Assembly (NCBI GenBank): GCA_016715885.1
Contig: JADJXL010000017.1
Coordinates: forward strand, 283,979 to 347,978
Length of the DNA: 64,000 nucleotides
From: Polyangiaceae bacterium
GTDB lineage: Bacteria > Myxococcota_A > Polyangia > Polyangiales > Polyangiaceae
Direction of reading: 5' to 3'
Position numbers and translations under genes: made by a program. Positions 1-8,480 of this stretch are shown piece by piece. Under the pieces are notes generated by a model. It did not search any database. It was not told the DNA's origin and worked only from the letters and a program-made list of their open reading frames with translations. The stretch's first letter is position 1. The number at the start of each line of letters is the position of its first letter.

Positions 1-617
1 CCGAGCGCGAGGGCACCGCCGGATCCACCTTCACCGATGATCGTGGCGATGATTGGGACGCGGACTCGAGCCATGGCAGCGAGCGCTGCGCCGATGGCTT
101 CGCTTTGTCCACGCTCTTCCGCGCCGATGCCGGGATACGCGCCGGGTGTATCGATGAACGTGAGAACGGGCAAACCGAACTTGTCGGCAAGTTCGTAGAG
201 ACGAACCGCTTTGCGGTATCCCTCGGGGTTGGGCATGCCGAAGTTGCGTTTGACGTTTTCTTTCGTCCCGCGACCTTTTTGATGTCCAACGATCACGACG
301 CTTCTGCCGTGATACGAGGCAAGACCGGCGACGATCGCCGGGTCGTCGGCGAAGCGGCGATCACCCTTGAGCTCGATCCAGCCGGTGAAGAGTCGTTTGA
401 CGTAGTCGAGGGTGTAGGGGCGGCTGGCGTGACGGGAGAGCTGAACTTTTTGGATGGGCGAGAGGTCGGCGAAGATTTCACGTGCGAGGCGTGAGGTTTT
501 TTCTTCGAGACGCGCGAGCTCGGGTTCGAAGCGGTGATCGGAAGCCGCGAGAGCGCGCAGAGCTTTGACCTTCTCGACGAGCTCGATGATCGGTTTTTCG
601 AATGGCAGGACGAACAT
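1..617 (-). CDS. accA: acetyl-CoA carboxylase carboxyltransferase, alpha subunit (partial, C-terminus outside window)
   Basis: Carboxyltransferase alpha subunit of acetyl-CoA carboxylase. With AccD it moves the carboxyl group from biotin-BCCP to acetyl-CoA, giving malonyl-CoA for fatty-acid synthesis in the cytoplasm. The minus strand reads from an ATG at 617 (MFVLPFEKPIIELVEKV) through the family signatures FTGWIELKGDR, GHQKGRGTKEN, NFGMPNPEGYRKA, TFIDTPGAYPG and IGEGGSGGALALG, and then runs off the left edge with about 205 residues visible. It is transcribed away from the window, with the cyclase gene 57 bp upstream on the same strand. No frame damage is seen. The family assignment is secure. 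Confidence 0.96.
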   Translation of the reverse strand, partial: MFVLPFEKPIIELVEKVKALRALAASDHRFEPELARLEEKTSRLAREIFADLSPIQKVQLSRHASRPYTLDYVKRLFTGWIELKGDRRFADDPAIVAGLASYHGRSVVIVGHQKGRGTKENVKRNFGMPNPEGYRKAVRLYELADKFGLPVLTFIDTPGAYPGIGAEERGQSEAIGAALAAMARVRVPIIATIIGEGGSGGALAL

Positions 618-673
618 GTTTCAGCGAGCTCTTGCCAACCGCAGCGGAAAAGGACGCGAAAATGGGTGGTTTG

Positions 674-2677
674 TCATTCCAGAATCGTCGGTTCGGATAC
701 GATGTTGGCACCGACTGGAACCGACGGTAGTGCGCGGATGACGTTGAAGAGGCGCAGAGGCTTTTCTTTGCCTTTGACCTTGGCGGGCGGAAGCTCTTCG
801 GTTTCGAAGCGTCCTGCAAGCCGTTCATGCGTCGTCTCGCTGACGACGATTTGTCCTGCGAGAGCGACTGAGCAAAGACGCGCGGACGTATTCGCAACGT
901 CACCGATGACGGTGTACGAGAGGGCTTTGGAGCTGCCGATGTAGCCTGCGACGAGCGGGCCGGTGTGGATTCCGATGCCAATGGCGAGCGGCGCTTGATC
1001 GCGTTCGAGACGAGCGCGATTGAAGTCGCCGAGCACGGAGCCCATTTCGAGCGCGCAGTAGACGCTTCGAATGGCGTCGTCGGGATGAACGACGGGAGCG
1101 CCCCAAAGGGCCATGATCCCGTCGCCCATGAACTTGTCGAGCGTGCCTTCGTACTTGAAGACCGTGTCCACCATGAGCTCGAAGTAGCCGTTGAGCATCT
1201 CGACGAGCTCTTCCGGTCGCGCATTTTCGCTCATGGAGGTGAAGCCACGAATGTCGCTGTTGAAGACCGTGCACTCTTCGACGCGTTGGCCACCGAGACG
1301 AACTTCGAGCTGACCGCTCATGACGCGTTCGGCGATGTTCGGCGAGAGAAGCCGGGAAAAACGCTCGCGCGCAATCGTCTCGGCTTTGATCTGTTCGCCG
1401 AGGATGTTGATCTCGATGAACATCGATGCTTGGTGCGCGATGGCGACGACGAGCTCGAGGTCTTTGGGCTGGAACTGCGCGAGGGTTTCCGAGTCGAGCC
1501 AGAGGACGCCGAGCACGTCTTGGCTGCTGTTGGGAGCAACGAGCGGCACGACGATGGCGGAGCTGATCCGATTCAGGATCATGCTCTTGCCTTTGGACGC
1601 AGCGAAGTCCATGGCTGCGTCGTGCGTGAGCACCGCAGCGCGCTCTTTGACGACGTGATCGAGGATCGTCGACGAGACGCTGATGGGAGCGACGGTGCCG
1701 TCACGACGCTGCATCGCGCGCGGGACGAACTCGCCGGCCTCGTCGCGGAGAAAGATGACGCCGCGATCGGCGCGAATGAACTTGAAGATGCTCGCGAGGA
1801 TTTTGTCGAGGAGCTTGTTGGTGTCGCGCTCCGATGAAATTTCACGCGTGAGCTCGTGCGACAAACGGAGGCGTTCGTAGTCGGCACGGAGCTGATTCAT
1901 GTCGGTCGCGATGCGTTCGAAAGGCACGAAGCCCTTTTCGACAGCGGCGATTTGCGTGCCGATTTGCCGCGCTTGATCGTTGAGATCGATGCGGGTTCCT
2001 TGCGGCAGAAACGAATGCACGCCGCCGACGAACGTTCGAGCATCGTGGCCGCGACCCGTCGTCGTCGCTTGAGGCGGCAGCCCGTGCGCATGGGGACTCG
2101 GATGCGTCGGAGGAACGGCGGTCGCAGGCGTACTCGGTCGCGGCGGCTGCATGGGCGCAGGAGGCGCAAAGCCCGACGGTCCCGGGCGCGGCGGCGCGGC
2201 GGGCGGGCCGCCTGGACGCGGAACGTTGCCGATTTGCGGAAGCTGCGGCGATGACGCGGCGAGCGGCGATTGGCCTTGCGGCGGGCCTCCGGGAGGGCCC
2301 CACTGCGGCGCAGGCGCCGGTTGCGGAGGCGCTGCCATCGGCGCAGGGGCGATCGGTGAAGGCGACACGATGGCGGGACCCGATGCCGGTACAGGGCCGT
2401 CGTCGAACCTCCCGCGGGTGGACCCGAGAGAGATTTCGTCGCCATGTTTCAGCGGTGCCTCGCCGCGTACCCGTTCGTTGTTGATGAACGTCCCGTTCAG
2501 GCTGCCCAGATCGCGAAGGACGAACTGCGTTCCTCGAAGCTCGATGATGCAGTGTTCTTTGGAAACGATCTTATCGAGAAGCTGAATCGAGTTGTTGGGA
2601 TGACGCCCCAACGAATTCACGGGCCGCAGCTCGATGGCCTGCTGCCCTTCGGCGGTCTGCAGGATCAGTCGAGCCAT
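674..2677 (-). CDS. FHA-GAF-adenylate/guanylate cyclase (class III)
   Basis: A 667-residue multidomain signalling protein. An N-terminal FHA domain (about 1-95; SLGRHPNNSIQLLD, GSLNGTFINNERV) should bind phosphothreonine partners. A Pro/Gly-rich linker (about 100-210) leads to a GAF sensor domain (about 260-425). The C-terminal class III nucleotidyl cyclase domain has both metal-binding aspartates (FNSDIRGFTSM and KFMGDGIMALWG), a lysine in TLDKFMGD of the kind that selects adenine, and the VIGDVANTSARL region with the transition-state Asn/Arg pair. This suggests cAMP synthesis controlled by a phosphoprotein and by a small ligand at the GAF domain. No membrane segment is seen, so it is probably cytoplasmic. 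Adenylate rather than guanylate activity is inferred from motifs only. Confidence 0.93.
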   Translation of the reverse strand: MARLILQTAEGQQAIELRPVNSLGRHPNNSIQLLDKIVSKEHCIIELRGTQFVLRDLGSLNGTFINNERVRGEAPLKHGDEISLGSTRGRFDDGPVPASGPAIVSPSPIAPAPMAAPPQPAPAPQWGPPGGPPQGQSPLAASSPQLPQIGNVPRPGGPPAAPPRPGPSGFAPPAPMQPPRPSTPATAVPPTHPSPHAHGLPPQATTTGRGHDARTFVGGVHSFLPQGTRIDLNDQARQIGTQIAAVEKGFVPFERIATDMNQLRADYERLRLSHELTREISSERDTNKLLDKILASIFKFIRADRGVIFLRDEAGEFVPRAMQRRDGTVAPISVSSTILDHVVKERAAVLTHDAAMDFAASKGKSMILNRISSAIVVPLVAPNSSQDVLGVLWLDSETLAQFQPKDLELVVAIAHQASMFIEINILGEQIKAETIARERFSRLLSPNIAERVMSGQLEVRLGGQRVEECTVFNSDIRGFTSMSENARPEELVEMLNGYFELMVDTVFKYEGTLDKFMGDGIMALWGAPVVHPDDAIRSVYCALEMGSVLGDFNRARLERDQAPLAIGIGIHTGPLVAGYIGSSKALSYTVIGDVANTSARLCSVALAGQIVVSETTHERLAGRFETEELPPAKVKGKEKPLRLFNVIRALPSVPVGANIVSEPTILE

Positions 2678-2989
2678 CGGAATCTCTACGCTCTCCGGGC
2701 CTCGGTGAACCGAAATTCGTGCCCGGCACCGCGACGTTGAAGGTTTTGAGTTTCACGCATGTCGATGGCCGGCATGTTCGGTCCACATCGGTGCTGAATC
2801 AGCACGGGCGGAGTCTATGCCGTCTCGGCGGATTAAGCGAGAGGTTCGGACAGGTCTCGGGCAACGTGCCCGAGCTGCACATCGAAACACCGGCCTAGCT
2901 CGCAAAAACATGGGCTCCGCGCGCATGCACGACGCTCCGTCCGCAGGATCACTCTTTCCTCTGCACGTGCGCCAAGGTAGGCCGAAGCC

Positions 2990-4498
2990 ATGGCCGATCT
3001 GCTTCTTGCCATCGATCAAGGAACCACCGGCACGACGTCGCTCGTGCTCGACACCTCTGGCGTTACGCGCGGACGCGCGACGCGCGAGTTTCCGCAGCAC
3101 TTCCCCCGACCGGGTCTCGTGGAGCACGAGCCGGAGGAGATTTGGCAGAGCGTCGTCGATTCCGTGTCCGATGCGCTCGCCTCGGCATCGGTCACGGGCC
3201 GAGACATCGCCGCGATCGGCATCACGAACCAACGCGAAACCACCGTCGTGTGGGATCGATCCACGGACAAACCGATCCACCGCGCCATCGTTTGGCAAGA
3301 CAGACGCACGAGCGATGTGTGCGCGAAGTTGCGGCAAGAGGGGCATGAGCCCAGCGTGAAGAAGACGACGGGACTCGTCTTGGATCCGTACTTCAGCGGG
3401 ACGAAGGCCGCCTGGCTGCTCGACAACGTCGAAGGCGCGCGCAGCCGGGCAAACGCTGGAGAATTGGCGTTCGGTACGATCGACAGCTACCTCGTGTGGC
3501 GCCTGTCGGGCGGAGCAAAGCGCGGCGCTCCGGTGCACGCGACGGATGTGACGAACGCTTCGCGCACGCTGCTCATGAGCCTCGAAACGCTCGATTGGGA
3601 CGGAGCGATGCTCGACCTGTTCCGCGTCCCTCGCAGCGTTCTGCCCAAGATCGTCGATTCCGCCGGGAGCATCGCCAAGACAAACGGGTTTCCACATCTG
3701 CCCGACGGCACGCCCATCACGGGAATTGCAGGCGATCAGCAAGCCGCCCTGTTTGGCCAAGCATGCTTCGGCACAGGCGATGCCAAGTGCACCTATGGTA
3801 CGGGGGCGTTTGTCTTGGTCAACACCGGAAACCGCGCGGTCATGAGCCGTTTCGGCCTGCTCACCACGGTGGGTTGGAAAGCGGGCAACGAGGTGGTCTT
3901 TGCGCTCGAAGGTAGCTCGTTCATTGCGGGAGCTGCGGTGCAGTGGCTCCGTGACGGACTTGGAATCATCAAGAATGCGGCAGACATCGAAGCGCTCGCT
4001 CGGTCGGTTTCTTCGAGCGAAGGGGTGACGTTCGTCCCAGCTCTTTCGGGACTCGGCGCGCCGTATTGGGACTCGGATGCGCGCGGCGTCATCTGTGGCA
4101 TCACGCGCGGGACGACGGCCGCTCACCTCGCCCGTGCGACGCTCGAGGGCATCGCGTTGCAAGTGGCGGACCTGCTCCGCGCCATGGGGGACGACCTGGG
4201 CAAACCCTTGGCACGCATGCGCGTCGACGGAGGCGCTGCGAAAAACGACCTGCTCATGCAGTACCAAGCGGACGTCGCCGCTACGGCGATCGAGCGGCCC
4301 ATCGAGCTCGAGTCGACCGCGCGCGGCGCGGCCATGCTTGCAGGCGTGGGTGCAGGGCTGTTTGCCGGGGTGCGGGATGCAGCCCGCATGTCCAAGGTCG
4401 AGCGAACGTTCGAGGTGGCGATGAGTGCCGATGAGCGGGAGAGCCACCTTGCTCGATGGAGTGATGCAGTTGGCCGTTCGCGTTCGGTTCGTGCATAA
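2990..4498 (+). CDS. glpK: glycerol kinase
   Basis: Phosphorylates glycerol to sn-glycerol 3-phosphate with ATP; FGGY sugar-kinase family. The 502-residue protein has the normal family length. It starts ADLLLAIDQGTTGTTSLVLD (N-terminal phosphate-binding loop) and carries GITNQRETTVVWDRSTDKP, the FGGY signature region with GIAGDQQAALFGQ, and the C-terminal GGAAKNDLLMQYQADV segment. The ATG at 2990 lacks a strong ribosome site but begins exactly at the conserved core. It stands alone; no glpF or glpD is adjacent. A very long open frame on the opposite strand is only a codon-bias shadow. Confidence 0.97.
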   Translation: MADLLLAIDQGTTGTTSLVLDTSGVTRGRATREFPQHFPRPGLVEHEPEEIWQSVVDSVSDALASASVTGRDIAAIGITNQRETTVVWDRSTDKPIHRAIVWQDRRTSDVCAKLRQEGHEPSVKKTTGLVLDPYFSGTKAAWLLDNVEGARSRANAGELAFGTIDSYLVWRLSGGAKRGAPVHATDVTNASRTLLMSLETLDWDGAMLDLFRVPRSVLPKIVDSAGSIAKTNGFPHLPDGTPITGIAGDQQAALFGQACFGTGDAKCTYGTGAFVLVNTGNRAVMSRFGLLTTVGWKAGNEVVFALEGSSFIAGAAVQWLRDGLGIIKNAADIEALARSVSSSEGVTFVPALSGLGAPYWDSDARGVICGITRGTTAAHLARATLEGIALQVADLLRAMGDDLGKPLARMRVDGGAAKNDLLMQYQADVAATAIERPIELESTARGAAMLAGVGAGLFAGVRDAARMSKVERTFEVAMSADERESHLARWSDAVGRSRSVRA

Positions 4499-4857
4499 AG
4501 AAAAACATGGTCGGACGAACCCAACGGGGAAATGGTTCGTCATGTCGCGCAAGCGACGAGCATTTCCGACCCGAACCTGCTACCTGCGAGATCCCGAGTT
4601 TCCCGAGCTCGAAAGCGAGCACATCAGGTGTCCACGACGATCCTTGGAGCGGCGACAAAAAGCGCGGGTAGCAAACGTGGGCAAGCTTCCGGCGAGGGGA
4701 ACAGGCACTATGCTGGGAGAGTTCGGCCCCAAAAAGCAGCACAAAAGCGTAAAATTCTATGACGACGGAGAACTCTCGTTCCCAATCTCATTTGGTTCCC
4801 CTTCAGAGGCCCGGTCGACTACCGCAGCGTCGGGTCGTGTCGCTGGAAGAGGAGGAC
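4499..4857. other. intergenic region, no gene recognised
   Basis: About 360 bp between glpK and the UPF0158 gene. I see no conserved coding frame and no strong hairpin. The last 100 bp could instead be an N-terminal extension of the UPF0158 gene if it starts at 4759 rather than 4858. It presumably holds the promoter of that gene, but no convincing -35/-10 pair can be named. Confidence 0.5.
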
Positions 4858-5685
4858 ATGCCCAAGCCTGAAAATGTCTCCACCACAGGAGGCCCCTACC
4901 GCGACATTCCGGTCGACTGGGAGGCGCTCGAAGATGCCTTCGAAAACAACGCGCCGGAGGTTCATTCGTACCTTCATCTCGTTGCGGGCGACGTGCTCCG
5001 CGTCGTCGATGGCGTGGCCGATCCGCAGATGCATGCACGCATCGCTGCCGATCCTACGTATCTGCGCATCGATCCGGTGAGCTCACGCGAGCAGTACCGA
5101 TGGATGGAACGATTCATCCCGATGGTCGAAAACCCGGAGCTTGCGGAGAAACTGACGCAAGCCATCGACGGCAAGGGTGCGTTCCGTCGCTTCAAAGATG
5201 TTTTGATGGCGTACGGTCCAGAACGTGAGCGGTGGTTCTCGTTCCGCAGCGAACGCCTACGCATCTTCATGGAAGCGTGGCTCAATGCGCATGCGCTGAA
5301 TCCCGTTGCTCGGCCGGTGTGGGTCCCCGAGATCCCGCCGAAAACCGAAGGGGCAGCGGCGCAACCCGATGCAGGTGTAGGTGCAAGCGCAGGTGCAGGT
5401 GCAACCACAACGCGGGAACCGCGCGAAGAGGTCGCTCCGCAGCGGGACATGCGTCGCGGAAAGAGTGTCGAGACGCTTCGCAAGAATCTGCGCGACATCG
5501 CCGATGCGCTCGGACCGCGCGACCTCGATACGCTCACCGCGTTCGCCGAGTTCCTCAAGGCTCGCCGCGCAGCTCGCTCGTTTACGCATCACTACGAGCA
5601 TCCGCTGCCTCATGCCGACGAAGAACCGGCCCCCGCATCATCGCAAGAAGTCGTAAGCGGCGAAGTGCGCTCCGCTTCGTCTTGA
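4858..5685 (+). CDS. UPF0158 family protein
   Basis: Protein of unknown biochemical role belonging to the UPF0158 family. The core (about residues 10-150) has the typical acidic/aromatic pattern: VDWEALEDAFENNAPEVHSY, the segment YRWMERFIPMVENPELAEKL, GKGAFRRFKDVLMAYGPERE, and RWFSFRSERLRIFMEAWL. After an Ala/Gly/Thr linker there is a further helical C-terminal segment (ETLRKNLRDIADALGPRDLD). I chose the ATG at 4858 because AAGAGGAGG lies just before it and the family core starts shortly after. An in-frame ATG at 4759 would add 33 basic residues without clear similarity. It is convergent with the next gene, with only 22 bp between them. Confidence 0.85.
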   Translation: MPKPENVSTTGGPYRDIPVDWEALEDAFENNAPEVHSYLHLVAGDVLRVVDGVADPQMHARIAADPTYLRIDPVSSREQYRWMERFIPMVENPELAEKLTQAIDGKGAFRRFKDVLMAYGPERERWFSFRSERLRIFMEAWLNAHALNPVARPVWVPEIPPKTEGAAAQPDAGVGASAGAGATTTREPREEVAPQRDMRRGKSVETLRKNLRDIADALGPRDLDTLTAFAEFLKARRAARSFTHHYEHPLPHADEEPAPASSQEVVSGEVRSASS

Positions 5686-5707
5686 GCTCGTCCGGACAAT
5701 CCAACGT

Positions 5708-6394
5708 TCACCGCGCCCGCACGAGCGTAACGACGACGCGCGAACGAGCGGTTTGGTAGTACGTCGCGATGGCATCCCCGAGCCGCTGCGCCACGACCCA
5801 CCGACCGAGCGGCAACGCAACCTTTTCGTAAGGCTGTCCTGAAAAAGGTGTCGCTCCAGGCGTTGCCAAAAGCGCACGCAATTCCGATTCGCTCGGTTCG
5901 AGCATCGGGGCAACCATGCGGTCCAGATACAGACTCGCCCGGGCTTGCCGACGAAGCAGTGCGTCGATCTCGTCCGTCCCAATGCCTTCAGCCTTTGCAG
6001 CGGCGATGAGTTTGTCTCGGCCACGCACGCGTTGTTCGAGCACCGCTCGGGCAACCTCTGCACGCGATGCGATCTCGGCTGCCGTGGGCGCGGGAAGCAC
6101 TGGCAAATTCGACAAGAGCGTTTCCGCAATGCGACGTTCGAGCGCAGCGCGCACGTGTCTGTCTGTGAACGGAGCGGCTTCGATGTCGGGATCGGCAAGC
6201 GCTGCAATGCGCGCCTCGAACGCCAGCTCGCGTTCGAAAATGAACTGCGGCCGTTCGACCCCGCCCGTCTCTGGCGCGTACCAACGCACGGCCACTCGAT
6301 CGAGCAAGACGGCCCGCGGCGCCGCATCTTCCGCATGCACGGAAGAACCGCCGACCGCGATCGCCAGGGCGAGGAGCCAAGTCGCAAGACGCAT
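5708..6394 (-). CDS. secreted/periplasmic protein of unknown function
   Basis: 228 residues with a clear signal peptide (MRLATWLLALAIAVGGSSVHA, cleavage near AEDA). The mature part is helical and charged, with an ALERRIAETLLSNLPVLPAP stretch and a RAEVARAVLEQRVRGRDKLIA stretch. These recall the N-terminal chaperone segment of SurA/PpiC-type proteins, but no PPIase domain follows, so this is only a resemblance. A short beta-rich tail (ARSRVVVTLVRAR) ends the protein. It diverges from the BMP-type binding protein gene, with 64 bp between the two starts. It may assist folding or transport in the periplasm; the function is not established. Confidence 0.75.
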   Translation of the reverse strand: MRLATWLLALAIAVGGSSVHAEDAAPRAVLLDRVAVRWYAPETGGVERPQFIFERELAFEARIAALADPDIEAAPFTDRHVRAALERRIAETLLSNLPVLPAPTAAEIASRAEVARAVLEQRVRGRDKLIAAAKAEGIGTDEIDALLRRQARASLYLDRMVAPMLEPSESELRALLATPGATPFSGQPYEKVALPLGRWVVAQRLGDAIATYYQTARSRVVVTLVRAR

Positions 6395-6458
6395 GGATGC
6401 TGGAAATATACTCGGCTCGCGCTGTCCTGCAGAAGCGCGACTGCGCTAGCGTAGACAC

Positions 6459-7514
6459 ATGGCCAAAAGCGCCGTGAGCACGCGATCGAGACTACCCATC
6501 GTCACGCTTTGCGTTGCGCTCGCGGCAGCCGCGTCGGCGTTTTTGCCGGCACGCGTCGACGACGAGCCAAAGGGAGGAGCTCACCAAGACGTTCGTATTG
6601 GGCTCGTCTTCGACGTCGGCGGGCGCGGGGACAAAAGCTTCAACGATGCAGCGTACGAGGGTTTGTCTCGTGCGGCACGTGAGCTTGGCGTGACCACCGA
6701 GGTCCTCGAGCCGAGCGGCGCTGAAGATCGCGAAGCCGCCATGCGCCTCTTCGCAGCTCGCGGTTTCGATCTGGTGATCGGCGTCGGGTTCATCTTTTCA
6801 ACCGACGTGAACGTCGTTGCCAAAGCGTTCCCCAACACGCCCTTTGCGTGCATCGATTACGCGCCGCCGTTCGATGGATCGCCCGTGCCAGACAACGTTT
6901 TAGGCCTGCGTTTTCGCGAAGAAGAAGGCTCGTTTCTCGTCGGAGCCGTCGCGGGTTCCATCACCAAGACGAATCGCGTGGGGTTTGTCGGAGGCATGGA
7001 CATCCCGCTCATTCGCAAATTCGAGGCGGGTTATCGAGCGGGCGTGCGCGAAGTTTGTCCAACCTGCGTCGTGTATGCGGGCTACGCAGGAACGACACCG
7101 GATGCATTTCGGGATCCCGTGAAGGGCAAAGCGATCGCGAACAGCCAAATCGCAGGCGGTGCAGACGTCATCTATCACGCGTCCGGAACGACGGGGCACG
7201 GCGTGTTCGAAGCAGCTCGAGACATGGGCGTGAAGGCCATCGGTGTCGATGCGGATCAACACGACGAAATGCCTGGCACGGTCGTGACGAGCATGATCAA
7301 GCGTGGCGATGTCGCGGTCTTCGACACGATCCGCGCCGTGACGGAAAAACGATTCAAAGGCGGGCTCAGGTCGTTCGGATTGGCGGACAATGGCGTGGGA
7401 TACGTCGACGAGGGACCTCACGCGCGAGGCGTTCCGGATGACGTGAAGAAGCGCGTCGATGCGCTGGCCGAGAAAGTCGTTCGCGGCGAGATCAAGGTGC
7501 CTGATCAGTTGTGA
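6459..7514 (+). CDS. BMP family ABC transporter substrate-binding protein
   Basis: 351-residue periplasmic binding protein of the basic membrane protein (Bmp/Med/TmpC/PnrA) family, members of which often bind nucleosides. After a signal segment (LPIVTLCVALAAAASAFLPA) come IGLVFDVGGRGDKSFNDAAY, FDLVIGVGFIFSTDVNVVA, VGFVGGMDIPLIRKFEAGY and AIGVDADQHDEMPGTVVTSM, all family landmarks including the first-strand DxGGRGDxSFN loop. No permease or ATPase genes are adjacent, so the rest of the transporter must be elsewhere. Purine nucleoside as ligand is inference from the family. Confidence 0.92.
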   Translation: MAKSAVSTRSRLPIVTLCVALAAAASAFLPARVDDEPKGGAHQDVRIGLVFDVGGRGDKSFNDAAYEGLSRAARELGVTTEVLEPSGAEDREAAMRLFAARGFDLVIGVGFIFSTDVNVVAKAFPNTPFACIDYAPPFDGSPVPDNVLGLRFREEEGSFLVGAVAGSITKTNRVGFVGGMDIPLIRKFEAGYRAGVREVCPTCVVYAGYAGTTPDAFRDPVKGKAIANSQIAGGADVIYHASGTTGHGVFEAARDMGVKAIGVDADQHDEMPGTVVTSMIKRGDVAVFDTIRAVTEKRFKGGLRSFGLADNGVGYVDEGPHARGVPDDVKKRVDALAEKVVRGEIKVPDQL

Positions 7515-7532
7515 TGAATCCGTCGTGAAGCG

Positions 7533-8480
7533 TCACCACTTCACGAGCACTTTTGGCGGGTTGATCTCGACCTTCAAGTTGTTCACGTCGAGCAGGACAT
7601 CGAGATACGCGCTGCCGGGCTTGTTCACGTCGACCCCTGTCACGTTTTGCGGTTCGACGCGTGGCACGAGTGCTTCGGGTGAGACCGCGTTCACGTCTTC
7701 GTCGGACCCCACGAGTCGCACTTTGACCGTCGGAGGTGTCGTCGCTGCGCGCGTGAGTCCAACGACTTCGACCCGAAGGTTGGCGAACTCTTTCTTGGCC
7801 AGCACGCGCGCAATTTCAACGGTCGCGGTCACCGTATCGACGTCGTAGGTGACGAGCTTTGGAGGTTTGTCCAAAGGCAACGGGCGCCGATATACCCCCT
7901 CGGTCAAACCCGTCACGTCGAACGGTGCAGAACGTGCGTATTGCAGCCCGTCGACAAGCGATCGTGGACCTCGCGCCTGAACCTTTTCCGGCTCGGAGCG
8001 AATCACTCCTTTGACTTCAAAGGATGGCGCGGGTTCGCCCGTGCGCGCGATCTGCACAGGAATCGCATGTGTAACGACGTCGTCCCAACGGATCTCGATC
8101 GACGGCGGACTGATTTCCACGACGGAGACGCCTGCCGGCGTTCGGAACATGCCGGGTTCGAGCTCGATGTTCGTCTCGCGGCCGCTCCTCAAGTTGAGGT
8201 TCAGCGTGCCGAGATCATCGCTTCGCAAGCCGTCCAGTTGCGTGCGCGAGCCACGCAGCGTGACCTTCACCTCGTTGGGGATCTGCGTCATGATCTGCCG
8301 ATTCGCGCTCTCCGGCGGCATGATCGTCACGATGCTGACCGATACCGTGCGTTCGGCGTTTTCGGCGCCGTGAATGAACGCGTAGATCCCGAGCGCACAG
8401 AGCAACGACAAGATCTTGAGTCCGATGTTGTCGAGGAACGCTCCGCGAACCGTTTCACGAAATCCACCCTTGGCCGTCAT
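7533..8480 (-). CDS. cdaR: CdaR-like protein with YbbR domains
   Basis: 315-residue single-pass membrane protein. An N-terminal anchor (NIGLKILSLLCALGIYAFIH) is followed by an extracytoplasmic part built of repeated beta-rich YbbR-type domains (for example VKVTLRGSRTQLDGL and VQARGPRSLVDGLQYARSAP). In Firmicutes CdaR binds and tunes the diadenylate cyclase CdaA. Here the start overlaps the cdaA stop by 4 bp (8477-8480), so the two are translationally coupled. Family and neighbourhood together make the assignment strong. The regulatory effect on this CdaA is inferred. Confidence 0.92.
   Translation of the reverse strand: MTAKGGFRETVRGAFLDNIGLKILSLLCALGIYAFIHGAENAERTVSVSIVTIMPPESANRQIMTQIPNEVKVTLRGSRTQLDGLRSDDLGTLNLNLRSGRETNIELEPGMFRTPAGVSVVEISPPSIEIRWDDVVTHAIPVQIARTGEPAPSFEVKGVIRSEPEKVQARGPRSLVDGLQYARSAPFDVTGLTEGVYRRPLPLDKPPKLVTYDVDTVTATVEIARVLAKKEFANLRVEVVGLTRAATTPPTVKVRLVGSDEDVNAVSPEALVPRVEPQNVTGVDVNKPGSAYLDVLLDVNNLKVEINPPKVLVKW

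Noticed and set aside
2753..4552. 599-codon open frame antisense to glpK
   Set aside because: It mirrors the high-GC third positions of glpK, has Arg/His-rich low-quality composition, and matches no family; glpK is certain.
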